The notes under the pieces are model-generated. The model was not told the DNA's origin. It worked only from the letters and a program-made list of their open reading frames with translations, and did not search any database. The position numbers and the translations under genes are program-made. A DNA stretch of 64,000 nucleotides from Rubritepida flocculans DSM 14296 (lineage in GTDB: Bacteria > Pseudomonadota > Alphaproteobacteria > Acetobacterales > Acetobacteraceae), in the NCBI RefSeq assembly GCF_000425365.1, contig NZ_AUDH01000011.1:1-64000 (forward strand). Direction: 5' to 3'. Positions 15,977 to 24,943 of the stretch are shown here, one piece after another; the first letter of the stretch is position 1; each line of letters starts with the position of its first letter.

Positions 15977-18900
15977 GAGCTTCCCATTGCCGCAGCCTTC
16001 CCCGAAGGGATTACCCCTTCAGGCTCGGCATGGGCAGGGGGAAGATCGCCCGGCCGCGCGCGCCGCCCGGCGAGGAGCTGCAGCCGCCGGGCGAGATCCT
16101 GTCGCCGGAAGGGCTTCTCGAGCAGGCGCAGCCCCTCGGGCAGCGCGCCCGAGGCGTCGTAGAGCTGCGCCGCGAAGCCCGACATCAGGATGGCCGGCAG
16201 CCCCGGCAGCAGGGCCTGCGCCTCGCGCATCACCGCCGCCCCGTCCATGCCGCCGGGCAGCACCACGTCGCTGAGCAGGACATCGGGGCGCAAGCCCCCG
16301 CGCAGCAGGGCAAGCGCCGCCTCGCCCTCGGCGGCGAGGGTCGCGGAATGGCCGAGCTCGCGCAGCATGGCCGCGATCTGCTCGCGCAGCGCCGCCTGGT
16401 CCTCCACCACCAGCACATGCAGGGGCGACAGGGCCTCCGCGGCGGGCGCGTCCGGCTCGGCCGGCGCCGGCTCGGGCAGGGCGGGCGCGGCCTCGCCCGG
16501 CGCCGCGACCGCGGCCGGAAGATGCAGGATGACGCTGGTTCCACGCCCCGGGGCCGTGTCGAGCCCGATGCAGCCGCGCGACTGGCGGACGAAGCCATAG
16601 ACGGTGGCCAGCCCCAGCCCCGAGCCGGCGCCGGGCGGCTTCGTGGTGAAGAAGGGCTCGAAGGCCCGTCGCGCCACCTCCGGGGGCATGCCCTGCCCGT
16701 CATCGGTCACGCTCAGCCGCAGGAACTCGCCCGGGGCGGCCTCGCTGAACTCGGCGAGCGCGGCGGCGTCGAGCGTCTCCGCCTCCAGCTCGATCCGCAG
16801 CGTGCCGCCCGCGGGCATGGCGTCGCGCGCGTTGAGGGCGAGGTTGAGCAGCGCGTTCTCGAGCTGCACGGGGTCCACCAGCGCGGGCGGCAGGCCGGGC
16901 TGCAGCCGCAGCAGCAGCCGCACGCGCTCTCCCAGGCTCTGGCGCAGCAGGGGCAGCAGATCCTCCACCAGCGCGGCCACGTCGGTGGGGACGGGCGAGA
17001 GGGGCTGACGCCGGGCGAAGGCCATCATGCGCCGGATCAGCCCGGCCGCGCGTTCGGCCGCGCCCAGGATCAGCCCGGCGGAATGGGCGAGCGGCGGCTG
17101 GTCCTCCAGCGCCTCGGCCAGCGCCTCGGCGTTGCCGATCACCACGGTCAGCAGGTTGTTGAAGTCGTGCGCCACGCCGCCCGTCAGCGCGCCCAGCGCC
17201 TCCAGCCGCTCGGCGGTGCGGCGGAGCTGCTCGGCCTCGCGCGCGATGGTCACGTCGCGCAGGAACAGGGCGAAGCCGCCGCCGCTGGGCACCAGGCGGA
17301 GCTGCGCATAGCGCCCGATGGGCAGGGCGATCTCGCGCTCCTGCCTGGCGGGGCGGGCCAGGGCGGCGGCCAGGGCCGGCCCCGCCTCGGGCAGCAGCTC
17401 CGGCAGGGCCCGGCCGAGAAGCTGGCGCGCCTCGACGCCGAGCAGCCGGGCCGCGGCGGGGTTGGCGTAGGTGAAGCGCCCGGCCCGGTCCAGGGCGCAG
17501 AACCCGTCATGGATGGTGTCGCAGATGCGCTCCAGCTCCGAGCGCGCCGCCTCGGCCTCGGCGGCGGCCGCCGAGAGGTGGGTAAGCAGCCGCCCGCGCC
17601 GCAGCGCCGCCTCGCCCAGGGCCACCACCTGCTGCAGCGCCGAACGGTCCTCCGCGCCGATGGCCCGGGCGTCGGGGCCGAACACCTCGAGCACCCCGAG
17701 ATACTCCCCCGCATCGTCGCGCAGCGGCAGGCTGAGCCAGGCGGGGGGGTGCGGGCCGGCGTCCCGGCCCTCGGGCGCGCCCGTGGCGGGCTTCTCGCCA
17801 TGGACGATCACATCGCCCCCGTCGCCGGGGATGAGCAGCGCGCGCACCTCCGAGGCCGGCAGCAGCCGCCGCGCGCCGCGCACGATCCGCCGCAGCGCCT
17901 CCTGCGGCTCGATCACGTCCTGCAGCCCGGCGGAGACCTCGACCAGGGTGGAGAGCCGCCGCGCCGATTGGCCCTCCGCCGCCTCGCGCCCCCTCGCCTC
18001 GGCGCGCAGCAGCCGCGCCCCCGCCAGCAGCACGACGCAGAGCAGCGCGGCGAAGGCGACGACCGCGAGGCCATTGCGCGAGAGGCCGAGCCAGAGGGCG
18101 CGGCTCGGCATGGCCACGCGCACCAGCACGGGCAGCTCCGCCACCCTCTGCCAGGCGACCAGGATCCGCCGCCCCTCGGGGCCGCCCGCGACGCTGCTCC
18201 ACCCATGCGCCGGGGCGGCCGCCCAGGAGGAACCCGCCGCGGCCGGCGGCGGCACCCGCCCCGTCGGCACCACCGCGGGATCGCCGGCGTGGAGGGAGCT
18301 GGCGAGCAGGGTTCCATCGAGCCCGAGCAGCTCCGCGCTCCCTTGGCCGAGCGCGGCGATCACCCCCAGCGCATCGGCGATGTAGGCGACGGAGATGTTG
18401 GCGCCGATCACGCCCCGCGCCTCGCCGGCCGGATCGGCGAAGCGCTGCACCAGGGCGAAGATGGGCTTGCCGCGCGCGCCGCCGAGGCGGCCGAGCGCGG
18501 GCGGGGCGATCGCGAGTTCGCCCAGGGGGGCGGCCTGCGCGGCCTGGAAGAAGGGGCGCGCCGCCACGCTCGTGCCCGGCGGCACCTGCGCCGCGGAACT
18601 CGCGATCACCCGTCCCTCCGGGTCGAGAAGCCCGTAGCTGTTCACCACGTGATAATCGTCCGCGGCGCGGCGGAGCAGGGCGGCCATGTGCTTCTGCAGG
18701 GCCTCCCCCGTCGCCGCGGAGGCCAGGAACTCGTCGCGCGCTTCCGCCATGGCGGCGATGGCGGGCCGGAGGGCCCGCTCCATCTGGCGGGCGAGGGTCT
18801 GCGCCGTGCCGGCCGCGAATTCGGCCTGGCGTTCCGTCTGCCGCAGGTCGAGGGCGAGAACCAGCGCGGCCCCCGCCAGCACGGTGACGAGCAGGCACAG

Positions 18901-19011
18901 CGTCACCAGCAGGATGGGGCGACGCAGCCCGTTGCGGGCCGGGGGCGCGGGCGCGGGCGCCAAGCCCGGGGGCGGCGGCGCCCGGCGCGGCGGCGCCCCG
19001 TCAGGCGCCAT
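15964..19011 (-). CDS. Hybrid sensor histidine kinase (periplasmic Cache-like sensor, GAF, PAS, HisKA, ATPase, receiver)
   Basis: 1015 residues. A Pro-rich cytoplasmic N-terminus leads to TM1 (about 32-54), an extracytoplasmic double-Cache-like region (about 60-305) and TM2 (about 313-335). A GAF-like region (355-475) and a PAS domain (492-590) follow. The kinase core has its His near residue 615 (GGVAHDFNNLLTVV), an N-box (LNLALNARDAMP) and a G2 box (GSGLGLATVYG). The C-terminal receiver has its Asp in VLLSDVVLPGG and Lys in LEKPFR. The frame is open to 19329, but ATG 19011 follows the overlapping upstream gene by coupling (11-bp overlap). It probably signals to the OmpR-type regulator encoded next. 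Confidence 0.9.
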   Translation of the reverse strand: MAPDGAPPRRAPPPPGLAPAPAPPARNGLRRPILLVTLCLLVTVLAGAALVLALDLRQTERQAEFAAGTAQTLARQMERALRPAIAAMAEARDEFLASAATGEALQKHMAALLRRAADDYHVVNSYGLLDPEGRVIASSAAQVPPGTSVAARPFFQAAQAAPLGELAIAPPALGRLGGARGKPIFALVQRFADPAGEARGVIGANISVAYIADALGVIAALGQGSAELLGLDGTLLASSLHAGDPAVVPTGRVPPPAAAGSSWAAAPAHGWSSVAGGPEGRRILVAWQRVAELPVLVRVAMPSRALWLGLSRNGLAVVAFAALLCVVLLAGARLLRAEARGREAAEGQSARRLSTLVEVSAGLQDVIEPQEALRRIVRGARRLLPASEVRALLIPGDGGDVIVHGEKPATGAPEGRDAGPHPPAWLSLPLRDDAGEYLGVLEVFGPDARAIGAEDRSALQQVVALGEAALRRGRLLTHLSAAAAEAEAARSELERICDTIHDGFCALDRAGRFTYANPAAARLLGVEARQLLGRALPELLPEAGPALAAALARPARQEREIALPIGRYAQLRLVPSGGGFALFLRDVTIAREAEQLRRTAERLEALGALTGGVAHDFNNLLTVVIGNAEALAEALEDQPPLAHSAGLILGAAERAAGLIRRMMAFARRQPLSPVPTDVAALVEDLLPLLRQSLGERVRLLLRLQPGLPPALVDPVQLENALLNLALNARDAMPAGGTLRIELEAETLDAAALAEFSEAAPGEFLRLSVTDDGQGMPPEVARRAFEPFFTTKPPGAGSGLGLATVYGFVRQSRGCIGLDTAPGRGTSVILHLPAAVAAPGEAAPALPEPAPAEPDAPAAEALSPLHVLVVEDQAALREQIAAMLRELGHSATLAAEGEAALALLRGGLRPDVLLSDVVLPGGMDGAAVMREAQALLPGLPAILMSGFAAQLYDASGALPEGLRLLEKPFRRQDLARRLQLLAGRRARPGDLPPAHAEPEGVIPSGKAAAMGSSWTS

Positions 19012-19450
19012 GGCGCGGGCGCCCGCCGCCGCGCCGCCTTGCGGCCGCGCGGGAGAGGAAGCCGCGCAGCTCGCGCGCATGGAGCGGCAGCGCCAGCGCC
19101 TCGGCATGGTCCACGCCGAGCGGCGGGCCCAGGCGCCGCGCGAGCTCGAGCTCGCTCGCCGGCGCGCCGGAGACGAGCAGCACGCTGGCGCGCGCGCCGC
19201 TGCCGCCCACGAGCAGGAGCGCCTCCGCCGCGCCGCCGGTCCAGCGGCTGATCCCGGTGATGACGGCCATCGCCCCACCCTCCTCCAGAGCCGCGCCCAG
19301 CTCGCCCGGGCGAAGCTGGCGGACCCCATACCCCGCGCCGCGCACCATGACGCCGAGCGGCTGGCAGATCGTCTCGCGGTCGTCGGCGATCAGAACGAGG
19401 CCGCAGGGATCCTCCGGCGCGTCTTCCGCGAGGCGGTCACTCTGGCGCAC
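19001..19450 (-). CDS. Stand-alone pseudo-receiver domain protein
   Basis: 149 residues with the outline of a receiver: LVLIADDRETICQPLGVMVR (first strand with the acidic pair and helix 1), then AVITGIS, then SVLLVSGAPASELELARRLG. The residue aligned with the phospho-acceptor is Thr (about 65), and the conserved Lys position falls in LALPLHARELRG, where no Lys exists. It cannot be a normal phospho-receiver; a binding or inhibitory role is inferred. It starts with GTG at 19450, 48 bp after the GH8 gene, and is coupled to the hybrid kinase downstream. Confidence 0.6.
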   Translation of the reverse strand: MRQSDRLAEDAPEDPCGLVLIADDRETICQPLGVMVRGAGYGVRQLRPGELGAALEEGGAMAVITGISRWTGGAAEALLLVGGSGARASVLLVSGAPASELELARRLGPPLGVDHAEALALPLHARELRGFLSRAAARRRGGGRPRHGA

Positions 19451-19498
19451 GACAGCTCCATCCGAAGGATCGGATTTGTGAGGAAAGGTGAGGAAGGG

Positions 19499-20575
19499 TC
19501 AGGCGTCTTCAAGCGGGAGCCGGCGGGCCGCGGCCGCCTCGCGCGCCAGCAGGCCGAGCGCGGCGGCGTAGTAGTTCTCCGCCGCCTGCGGGCCGCGCAG
19601 CGCCACGGCCCGGCCGCTGCGCAGCCCATGGACGAGGCGGGCGATGCCCAGCGTGCCGCTCGGGGCCGGATAGGGCGCGACCTCGTCGGTGCGCAGGTCG
19701 GTCCAGGCGGGCAGCAGCCGCAGCGCGGGGTCGAGCCAGAAGCGATGCGCGGCGGCGAGCGCGGGGGCGCCGTCCTCCCCGGCCCAGGCGAGGTAGAGAG
19801 GCACGCGCACCGCGTCATAGGCGAAGCGGGGCGGAAAGCCGTGGGCGGGCGCCACCCGCCCGGCGCCGAGCGGCACCCGCACCCAGTCGGCCGGCAGGCC
19901 CCAGCGGCCGAAGCGGCACTGCTCCAGCAGATCGAGCCCGTCGCGCCGCAGCCGCGCCCAGCCCGGCTCGCCGGTCAGCCGCTCGAGCGCGGCGAAGGCG
20001 GGAAACACGTAGTAGGAGGGGTTGACCACCACGGCGTCGCGCTGGGCGAAGCCCTGCACGCCGGGCAGCAGCAGCAGGCGCCCGTTCGCCTCGCGCGTGG
20101 CGAGGCGCAGGATGTCGCGGGCGATGGCCTGGCCGGCCCGCGCGAAGTCGGGCCGGTTCCAGCGCTGCCCGGCCTCGGCGAGCGACCAGGCCAGGAACAG
20201 GTCGCCATCCGTCGCGTTGTTCGGGTCGTGCGGCGCCTCCCCGGGACGGGGCGTGAAGCGCCAGCTCATCAGCGCATCCGAGGGGCGGGCGAGGCGCTGG
20301 CGCGTCCAGGCCCACATGGCCTCGAAGGCCTCGACGTCCCCCGCGCGCTGCGCCAGCAGCATGGCGAAGCCCTGGCCCTCGCTGTGGGAGATGCCGCCGC
20401 GGCCGTCGTCCACCACACGGCCTTCGGCGCGCAGATAGCGGTGGCGGAAGGCGAGCCAGGCCGGGTCCAGCGGCTGCAGGTGGAGGTGGCGCGTGTGTCC
20501 CGGCAGCACCAGGGTGCTGAGCGGCGCCGCCGCCATCCCCGCCAGGGCCGCCCGACGCCCGATCTTCCCCGCCAT
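19499..20575 (-). CDS. Exported glycoside hydrolase family 8 enzyme (BcsZ-like endoglucanase)
   Basis: 358 residues, with a signal sequence at the N-terminus (KIGRRAALAGMAAAPLSTLVL). GH8 hallmarks are GISHSEGQGFAMLLAQRAGD (Glu as general acid), NNATDGDLFLAWSLAEAG, NPSYYVFPAFAALE and FAYDAVRVPLYLAWAG (Asp as base). Family members cut beta-1,4-glucans; BcsZ trims nascent cellulose. No cellulose synthase genes are in the window. Its position inside a kinase/HD-GYP block suggests that exopolysaccharide turnover is part of the regulated output. ATG 20575 has a GGAGGGAGG ribosome binding site and was preferred to GTG 20587. Confidence 0.88.
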   Translation of the reverse strand: MAGKIGRRAALAGMAAAPLSTLVLPGHTRHLHLQPLDPAWLAFRHRYLRAEGRVVDDGRGGISHSEGQGFAMLLAQRAGDVEAFEAMWAWTRQRLARPSDALMSWRFTPRPGEAPHDPNNATDGDLFLAWSLAEAGQRWNRPDFARAGQAIARDILRLATREANGRLLLLPGVQGFAQRDAVVVNPSYYVFPAFAALERLTGEPGWARLRRDGLDLLEQCRFGRWGLPADWVRVPLGAGRVAPAHGFPPRFAYDAVRVPLYLAWAGEDGAPALAAAHRFWLDPALRLLPAWTDLRTDEVAPYPAPSGTLGIARLVHGLRSGRAVALRGPQAAENYYAAALGLLAREAAAARRLPLEDA

Positions 20576-20681
20576 CCCTCCCTCCACACAGGTTGCGGTG
20601 GGAGGTGGTTAACAAATCCATGCCGCCGGACCGTGCCGTTAAGCGTATGGAATCGTTCGGCTCTGGGGCGGATGTGGCGGA

Positions 20682-20723
20682 GCGGCGCGGAAGTGTCGGG
20701 AAGGCTGCGTCCTTCCGCGCCGC
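20682..20723 (-). terminator. Hairpin downstream of the second hybrid kinase gene
   Basis: A perfect 12-bp inverted repeat, GCGGCGCGGAAG at 20682-20693 and CTTCCGCGCCGC at 20712-20723. It lies between the kinase stop (20758) and the GH8 start. The loop contains a second, competing 6-bp stem (GGAAGG / CCTTCC). There is no T-tract, so it may be an attenuator or partial terminator within the operon. Confidence 0.45.
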
Positions 20724-20757
20724 ATTCGGGCGGCGCGCTCCGCCCCGCCCCCCGATC

Positions 20758-22584
20758 CTATCGCCCGAGGGCGAGGGCGGCGTCGCGCCCCTCGACGAGG
20801 GCCAGCAGGCTCTGCCGGTCGATGGGCTTGAGCAGGTGCCCGTCCATGCCCGCGGCGCGGCAGCGCTCGAGCTGTTCCGGCGCCGTATCCGCCGTCACGG
20901 CGTAGATGCGCATGCGCTGTCCCCGCCCCTCCGCCTCGCGGATGCGGCGCGTGGCCTCCACCCCGTCCATGCCGGGCATGTGCACGTCCATCAGCACCAC
21001 ATCCACCCCGCCCCGCGCCGCGGCGGCCACCGCCTCCGCCCCGCCCGAGGCGAGCATCACCTCATGCCCGGCGCTTTCGAGCAGGATGCGCGCGACGAGG
21101 CGGTTGGGCGCGAGGTCGTCCACCACCAGCACGCGGCGGCGCGGGCTGGGCGGAGGGGCGTCCGCCTCCCTCTCCGCCTCCGCAGGGGGCGGGCACTCCG
21201 GCAGAGGGAGCTCGACCCAGAACAGGCTGCCCCGGCCGCCCTCGCCGGCCTCGCAGCCGATGCGCCCGCGCATGGCGGAGGCCAGCGCGGCCGAGATGGC
21301 CAGGCCAAGCCCCCCGCTGCCGAACTCGTTCTCCGGGGAGGGCTCGATGCGGCCGAACTCCCGGAACAGCTCGCCCCGCTTCTCGGGCGGGATGCCGGGG
21401 CCGTTGTCCAGCACCTCGAAGCGCAGCCAGCCTTCCGGCCGCGCGCGATGCAGGCGCAGCCGAACCTCTCCGCCCTCGGGCGTGTGCTTCACGGCATTGT
21501 TGAGGAGGTTGAGCAGGATCTGGCGCAGCCGCGTCGCATCGCCCCGCACCGCGACGGGCAGATCCTCCGCCGCCTCGCCGGAGAGGGCGATGCGCTTGCC
21601 GAGCGCCGCCGGCCGCGCGAGGGCGAGGCAGCTCTCCATGAAGCCGGCCAGCGCGATGGGCCCCTCGCGGAGCTGGAGCTTGCCCGCCTCCACGGTGGCG
21701 AGGTGCAGCACGTCGTTGGCCACATCCAGCAGGTGCTGGCCCGCGCGCTCCAGCGTCACCACCTGCTGGCGCTGCTCCTCGCTCAGCCGGTCGTCGCGCA
21801 CCAGGCTCTGCGCGATGCCGAGCACGCTGTTGAGCGGCGTGCGCAGCTCATGCGTCATGCGCGCCAGGAAGCGGGATTTGGCCTCGCTGGCGTCGGCGGC
21901 GGCGTCGCGGGCGGCGATCAGGCTGCGGCGCGTCCGCGCCTCGGCCCTTTCCCTCTCCATGGCGAGGAAGGCGAAGGCGAGCCCGACGAGGTGCAGCAGG
22001 GATTCGAGGGTGAGGATGGCGAACCAGGGGCCCGAGGGCAGGGCGGCACCCGCCCCGGGCAGGGGCGCCACCCAGGTCAGCGGCAGGCGCGCCGCGTAGA
22101 TCGCGCCATGCACCGCGAGCAGCGCCACCGCGATCCAGCGGCTGGAGAGGGAGCGGTCCTCGGCGCGCCCCAGGGCCAGGGCCCCGGCGAAGCAATAGGC
22201 CGCCAGAATGGTGGCGACGAGCGCCACCCGGGCGTTCAGCGAGGCGTAGAAGGCCGGAACCTGGCAGGCCGCCAGCCACAGCAGCGGGCCCGCCAGCAGC
22301 GCCCAGGGCGGCGTCTCGCGGCCGGCGCTGGCGCGCGCCGCCGACAGCACCAGGCCGTAGCTCAGCAGCACCACCCCATTCGCGACGTCGATGGAGAGCC
22401 GGTCGGGGATCGCGCCGCGCGCCGCGAGGAGCAGGACGCCCAGCGCCGCCAGAAGACAGCCGAGGCCGAAGCGCCGCAGCGCCGCCGCGGAGGGCCCCGC
22501 CCGGCCGACGACCAGGAACAGCAGTCCCAGAAGGGCCGAGGTCGCGCTGCTCGTCAGCAGCAGCGTGGGGACATGGATGGACAA
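20758..22584 (-). CDS. Hybrid histidine kinase with multi-helix membrane sensor
   Basis: 608 residues. The first 210 contain about seven hydrophobic segments (for example SALLGLLFLVVG and WIAVALLAVHGAIYAA), forming a membrane-embedded sensor. The kinase core follows: HisKA with His 245 (ARMTHELRTPLNSV), N-box (LNLLNNAVKHTPEGG), G1 (VLDNGPGIPP) and G2 (GSGGLGLAISAA). The C-terminal receiver (about 480-600) has VLVVDDLAPNR, Asp in VVLMDVHMPGMDG and Lys in HLLKPIDRQ. The apparent start is a TTG at 22584; no ATG lies near the N-terminus. Together with the downstream Hpt protein it could form a branched phosphorelay. Confidence 0.88.
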   Translation of the reverse strand: MSIHVPTLLLTSSATSALLGLLFLVVGRAGPSAAALRRFGLGCLLAALGVLLLAARGAIPDRLSIDVANGVVLLSYGLVLSAARASAGRETPPWALLAGPLLWLAACQVPAFYASLNARVALVATILAAYCFAGALALGRAEDRSLSSRWIAVALLAVHGAIYAARLPLTWVAPLPGAGAALPSGPWFAILTLESLLHLVGLAFAFLAMERERAEARTRRSLIAARDAAADASEAKSRFLARMTHELRTPLNSVLGIAQSLVRDDRLSEEQRQQVVTLERAGQHLLDVANDVLHLATVEAGKLQLREGPIALAGFMESCLALARPAALGKRIALSGEAAEDLPVAVRGDATRLRQILLNLLNNAVKHTPEGGEVRLRLHRARPEGWLRFEVLDNGPGIPPEKRGELFREFGRIEPSPENEFGSGGLGLAISAALASAMRGRIGCEAGEGGRGSLFWVELPLPECPPPAEAEREADAPPPSPRRRVLVVDDLAPNRLVARILLESAGHEVMLASGGAEAVAAAARGGVDVVLMDVHMPGMDGVEATRRIREAEGRGQRMRIYAVTADTAPEQLERCRAAGMDGHLLKPIDRQSLLALVEGRDAALALGR

Positions 22585-22896
22585 GCGCGGTCGAACCTCT
22601 CACAGCCCGGCATCGGCCCAGCCCCGGGGCGCGGAGCCGACGGATTGGTGCATCCGCATCATGAAGCACCAGCATGGGTTGTGTCGAGGGCGAGGTGAGG
22701 CGCCGGGATGGCCCTGCGGCGCGGCCCCTCGCGCCCTCGCCTCCCTCCGGGGCCGTTCGGCCTCGGCGGGCTTCGCGGGCGCCCGGGACGCATGCTGCGG
22801 GAAGAGGCGATCAGGCCCGCCCCTCATCTCCTTGACCGGCGCGGCGGCCGCCCGCGACGATGCGCCCCGCCGACCAACCCCGCCGGAGACGCCGCG
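22585..22896. other. Divergent intergenic region, hybrid kinase / amidohydrolase
   Basis: About 310 bp between divergent genes, expected to hold both promoters. It includes a less GC-rich stretch around 22640-22690. No clear operator, hairpin or small gene is visible. Confidence 0.5.
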
Positions 22897-24897
22897 ATGC
22901 CGACCACCCGCCGCCACCTCGCCGGCGCCACGCTGGGCCTCGCCGCGGCCCGCGGGGCCTCGGCCCGGGCGCTCGGCCCGCAGGATCTGCTCGACCGCAT
23001 CGCTCCCCAGCGCGAGGCCGTGATCCACCTCGCGCGCGAGGTCATCACCATGGACCCGCGCCAGCCGCGCGCCGAGGCGGTGGCCGTGGTGGGCGATCGC
23101 ATCGCCGCGGTGGGCAGCCTGGCCGAGCTGCAGGCCCTGGCGGGGGACCAGCCCTTCCGCGTGGACCGCAGCTTCGAGGGAAAGGTGGTGCTGCCGGGCT
23201 TCATCGAGCAGCACGTGCATCCGGTGCTCTCGAGCCTCACCATGGTTTCCGAGGTCATCGCCATCGAGGACTGGGACACGGCCGGCGGCTTCAGCCCCGC
23301 CGCGCGCGACGAGGCGGGCTACCGCCGCCGCTTCGCCGAGGCGCTGGCCGCGCACCGGGCCCGCACGCCCGGCGCGCCCTTCATCACCTGGGGCTATCAT
23401 CCGCAGTTCCACGGCCCCATCTCCCGCGCCTGGCTGGACGCGCAGGCGGGCGAGACGCCGGTGGTGGTGTGGCACCGCAGCACCCACGCCTTCCACCTCA
23501 ACACCGCGCTGATGCAGCGGCTGCGGATGGACGAGGCCTTCCTCGGCAGCTTCACGCCGAGCGAGGCCGCGCAGGCCGATCCCGCCGCGGGGCACTTCTA
23601 CGAGCAGGGCGCGCTGAAGCTGATGGAGCGCATCGCGCCGCTGATCGCGACACCCGAGCGGATGCGCCGGGGGCTCGAGTTCACCGTGGGCCTCTACCAC
23701 CGCAACGGCATCACGACCGCCGCCGAGCCGGGCGGCTTCTACGCCAAGCCGCTGCAGGACGCGATCAACGCCGTCTATGCGCCGGATACGACGCCCTTCA
23801 ACCACTACTTCATCCCCGACGGGAAATCCTTCGCCGCCATGTTCCCGGGCGATGGCGCCGCGCAGTTGCGGGAGGCGCAGAAGCCCCTGGCCTGGGGCGC
23901 GGGGCGCGTGCGCTGGCTGCCGAAGCAGATCAAGCTCCTGCTCGACGGCGCGATCTACAGCCAGCTCATGCAGATGCGCGACGGCTACACCGACGGCCAC
24001 CGCGGCGCCTGGATCATGGACCCGGAGGTGTTCTCCCTCGCCTTCCAGACCTACTGGGACGCCGACTACCAGATCCACATCCACAACAACGGCGATGGCG
24101 GCCTGGACGTGCTGCTCGCCAACCTCGAGCGCGCGATGCGCCGCCGGCCGCGCTTCGACCACCGCACCACCATCGTGCATTTCGGCTTCGCCGCGCCGGA
24201 GCAGATCCGCCTCGCCGCCAGGCTCGGCTGCATCGTCAGCGCGAATCCCTACTACGTGACGGCGCTGGCGGGGCGCTACGCCGAGGTGGGGCTCGGGCCG
24301 GCGCGGGCGCGCCGCATGGTGCCGCTGCGAGAGGCGGCGGAGGCCGGCCTGCCCATCTCCCTGCACTCGGACATGCCGATGGCGCCCGCGCACCCGCTCA
24401 CGCTCATCTGGGCCGCCGTCACCCGCCTGACGGCCGAGGGGACCGTGATGGGCGAGGAGCAGCGCATCCCGCTCGACCTCGCGCTGCGGGCCATGACGGT
24501 GGAGGCGGCCGCCTCCATCCGGCTGGAGAACGAGCTGGGCTCCATCACGCCCGGCAAGCTCGCCAACTTCACGCTGCTGGAGGAAAGCCCCTACGCCGTG
24601 CCGCCCGAGGCGCTGAAGGACATCCCGGTCTGGGGCACGGTGCTGGAGGGCAGGGTGCAGCCCGCCCCGCCCGGGCCGCGGCGCCGTGCCGGGCTGCCGC
24701 GGCGCCTGGCCGGCGGGGAGGCGCCATCGGGCCGCTTCGCCGGCGGGGCGGCGCTGGCCGCCGCCTGCGCGGGGCACCCTTTCTGCGTGCATCGCGGGGC
24801 GGAGGCGGCGCTGGGCTGCGGCTGCGGCGGGGATGCGTTCAGCGCGCTGATCGCCGCCGCGCTGGCGCGCGCGGGCGAGGAGGAGGGGGCGCGCTGA
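22897..24897 (+). CDS. YtcJ-like exported amidohydrolase with Cys-rich C-terminal extension
   Basis: 666 residues. An Arg-Arg signal-like N-terminus (MPTTRRHLAGATLGLAAARG) suggests Tat export. The metal-dependent amidohydrolase domain follows, with PGFIEQHVHPVLS (first metal His pair), IHIHNNGDGG, VHFGFA and LHSDMPMAP (late Asp). The family acts on amides or related compounds, and the exact substrate is unknown. After the usual end of the fold (near residue 595) comes an unusual 70-residue Ala/Gly/Arg-rich tail with AAACAGHPFC and LGCGCGGDAF. ATG 22897 was chosen for its signal sequence; the frame is open to 22708. Confidence 0.8.
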   Translation: MPTTRRHLAGATLGLAAARGASARALGPQDLLDRIAPQREAVIHLAREVITMDPRQPRAEAVAVVGDRIAAVGSLAELQALAGDQPFRVDRSFEGKVVLPGFIEQHVHPVLSSLTMVSEVIAIEDWDTAGGFSPAARDEAGYRRRFAEALAAHRARTPGAPFITWGYHPQFHGPISRAWLDAQAGETPVVVWHRSTHAFHLNTALMQRLRMDEAFLGSFTPSEAAQADPAAGHFYEQGALKLMERIAPLIATPERMRRGLEFTVGLYHRNGITTAAEPGGFYAKPLQDAINAVYAPDTTPFNHYFIPDGKSFAAMFPGDGAAQLREAQKPLAWGAGRVRWLPKQIKLLLDGAIYSQLMQMRDGYTDGHRGAWIMDPEVFSLAFQTYWDADYQIHIHNNGDGGLDVLLANLERAMRRRPRFDHRTTIVHFGFAAPEQIRLAARLGCIVSANPYYVTALAGRYAEVGLGPARARRMVPLREAAEAGLPISLHSDMPMAPAHPLTLIWAAVTRLTAEGTVMGEEQRIPLDLALRAMTVEAAASIRLENELGSITPGKLANFTLLEESPYAVPPEALKDIPVWGTVLEGRVQPAPPGPRRRAGLPRRLAGGEAPSGRFAGGAALAAACAGHPFCVHRGAEAALGCGCGGDAFSALIAAALARAGEEEGAR

Positions 24898-24918
24898 TAC
24901 GGCCGGCGGGCGCGCGGG
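24895..24918 (+). repeat. Possible SAR left-end fragment (copy E)
   Basis: TGATACGGCCGGC starting on the stop codon of the amidohydrolase matches the left end of the SAR family (copy F: TAATACGGCCGGC). The rest is not recognisable, so it may be a remnant or chance. Confidence 0.3.
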
Positions 24919-24943
24919 GGGGGCTTGTCAGGCGCGCCGGCCC

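Noticed and set aside
16030-19251. Plus-strand open frame of 1073 codons opposite the hybrid kinase
   Set aside because: The minus strand has clear kinase, PAS and receiver motifs; the plus frame has low-complexity composition only.
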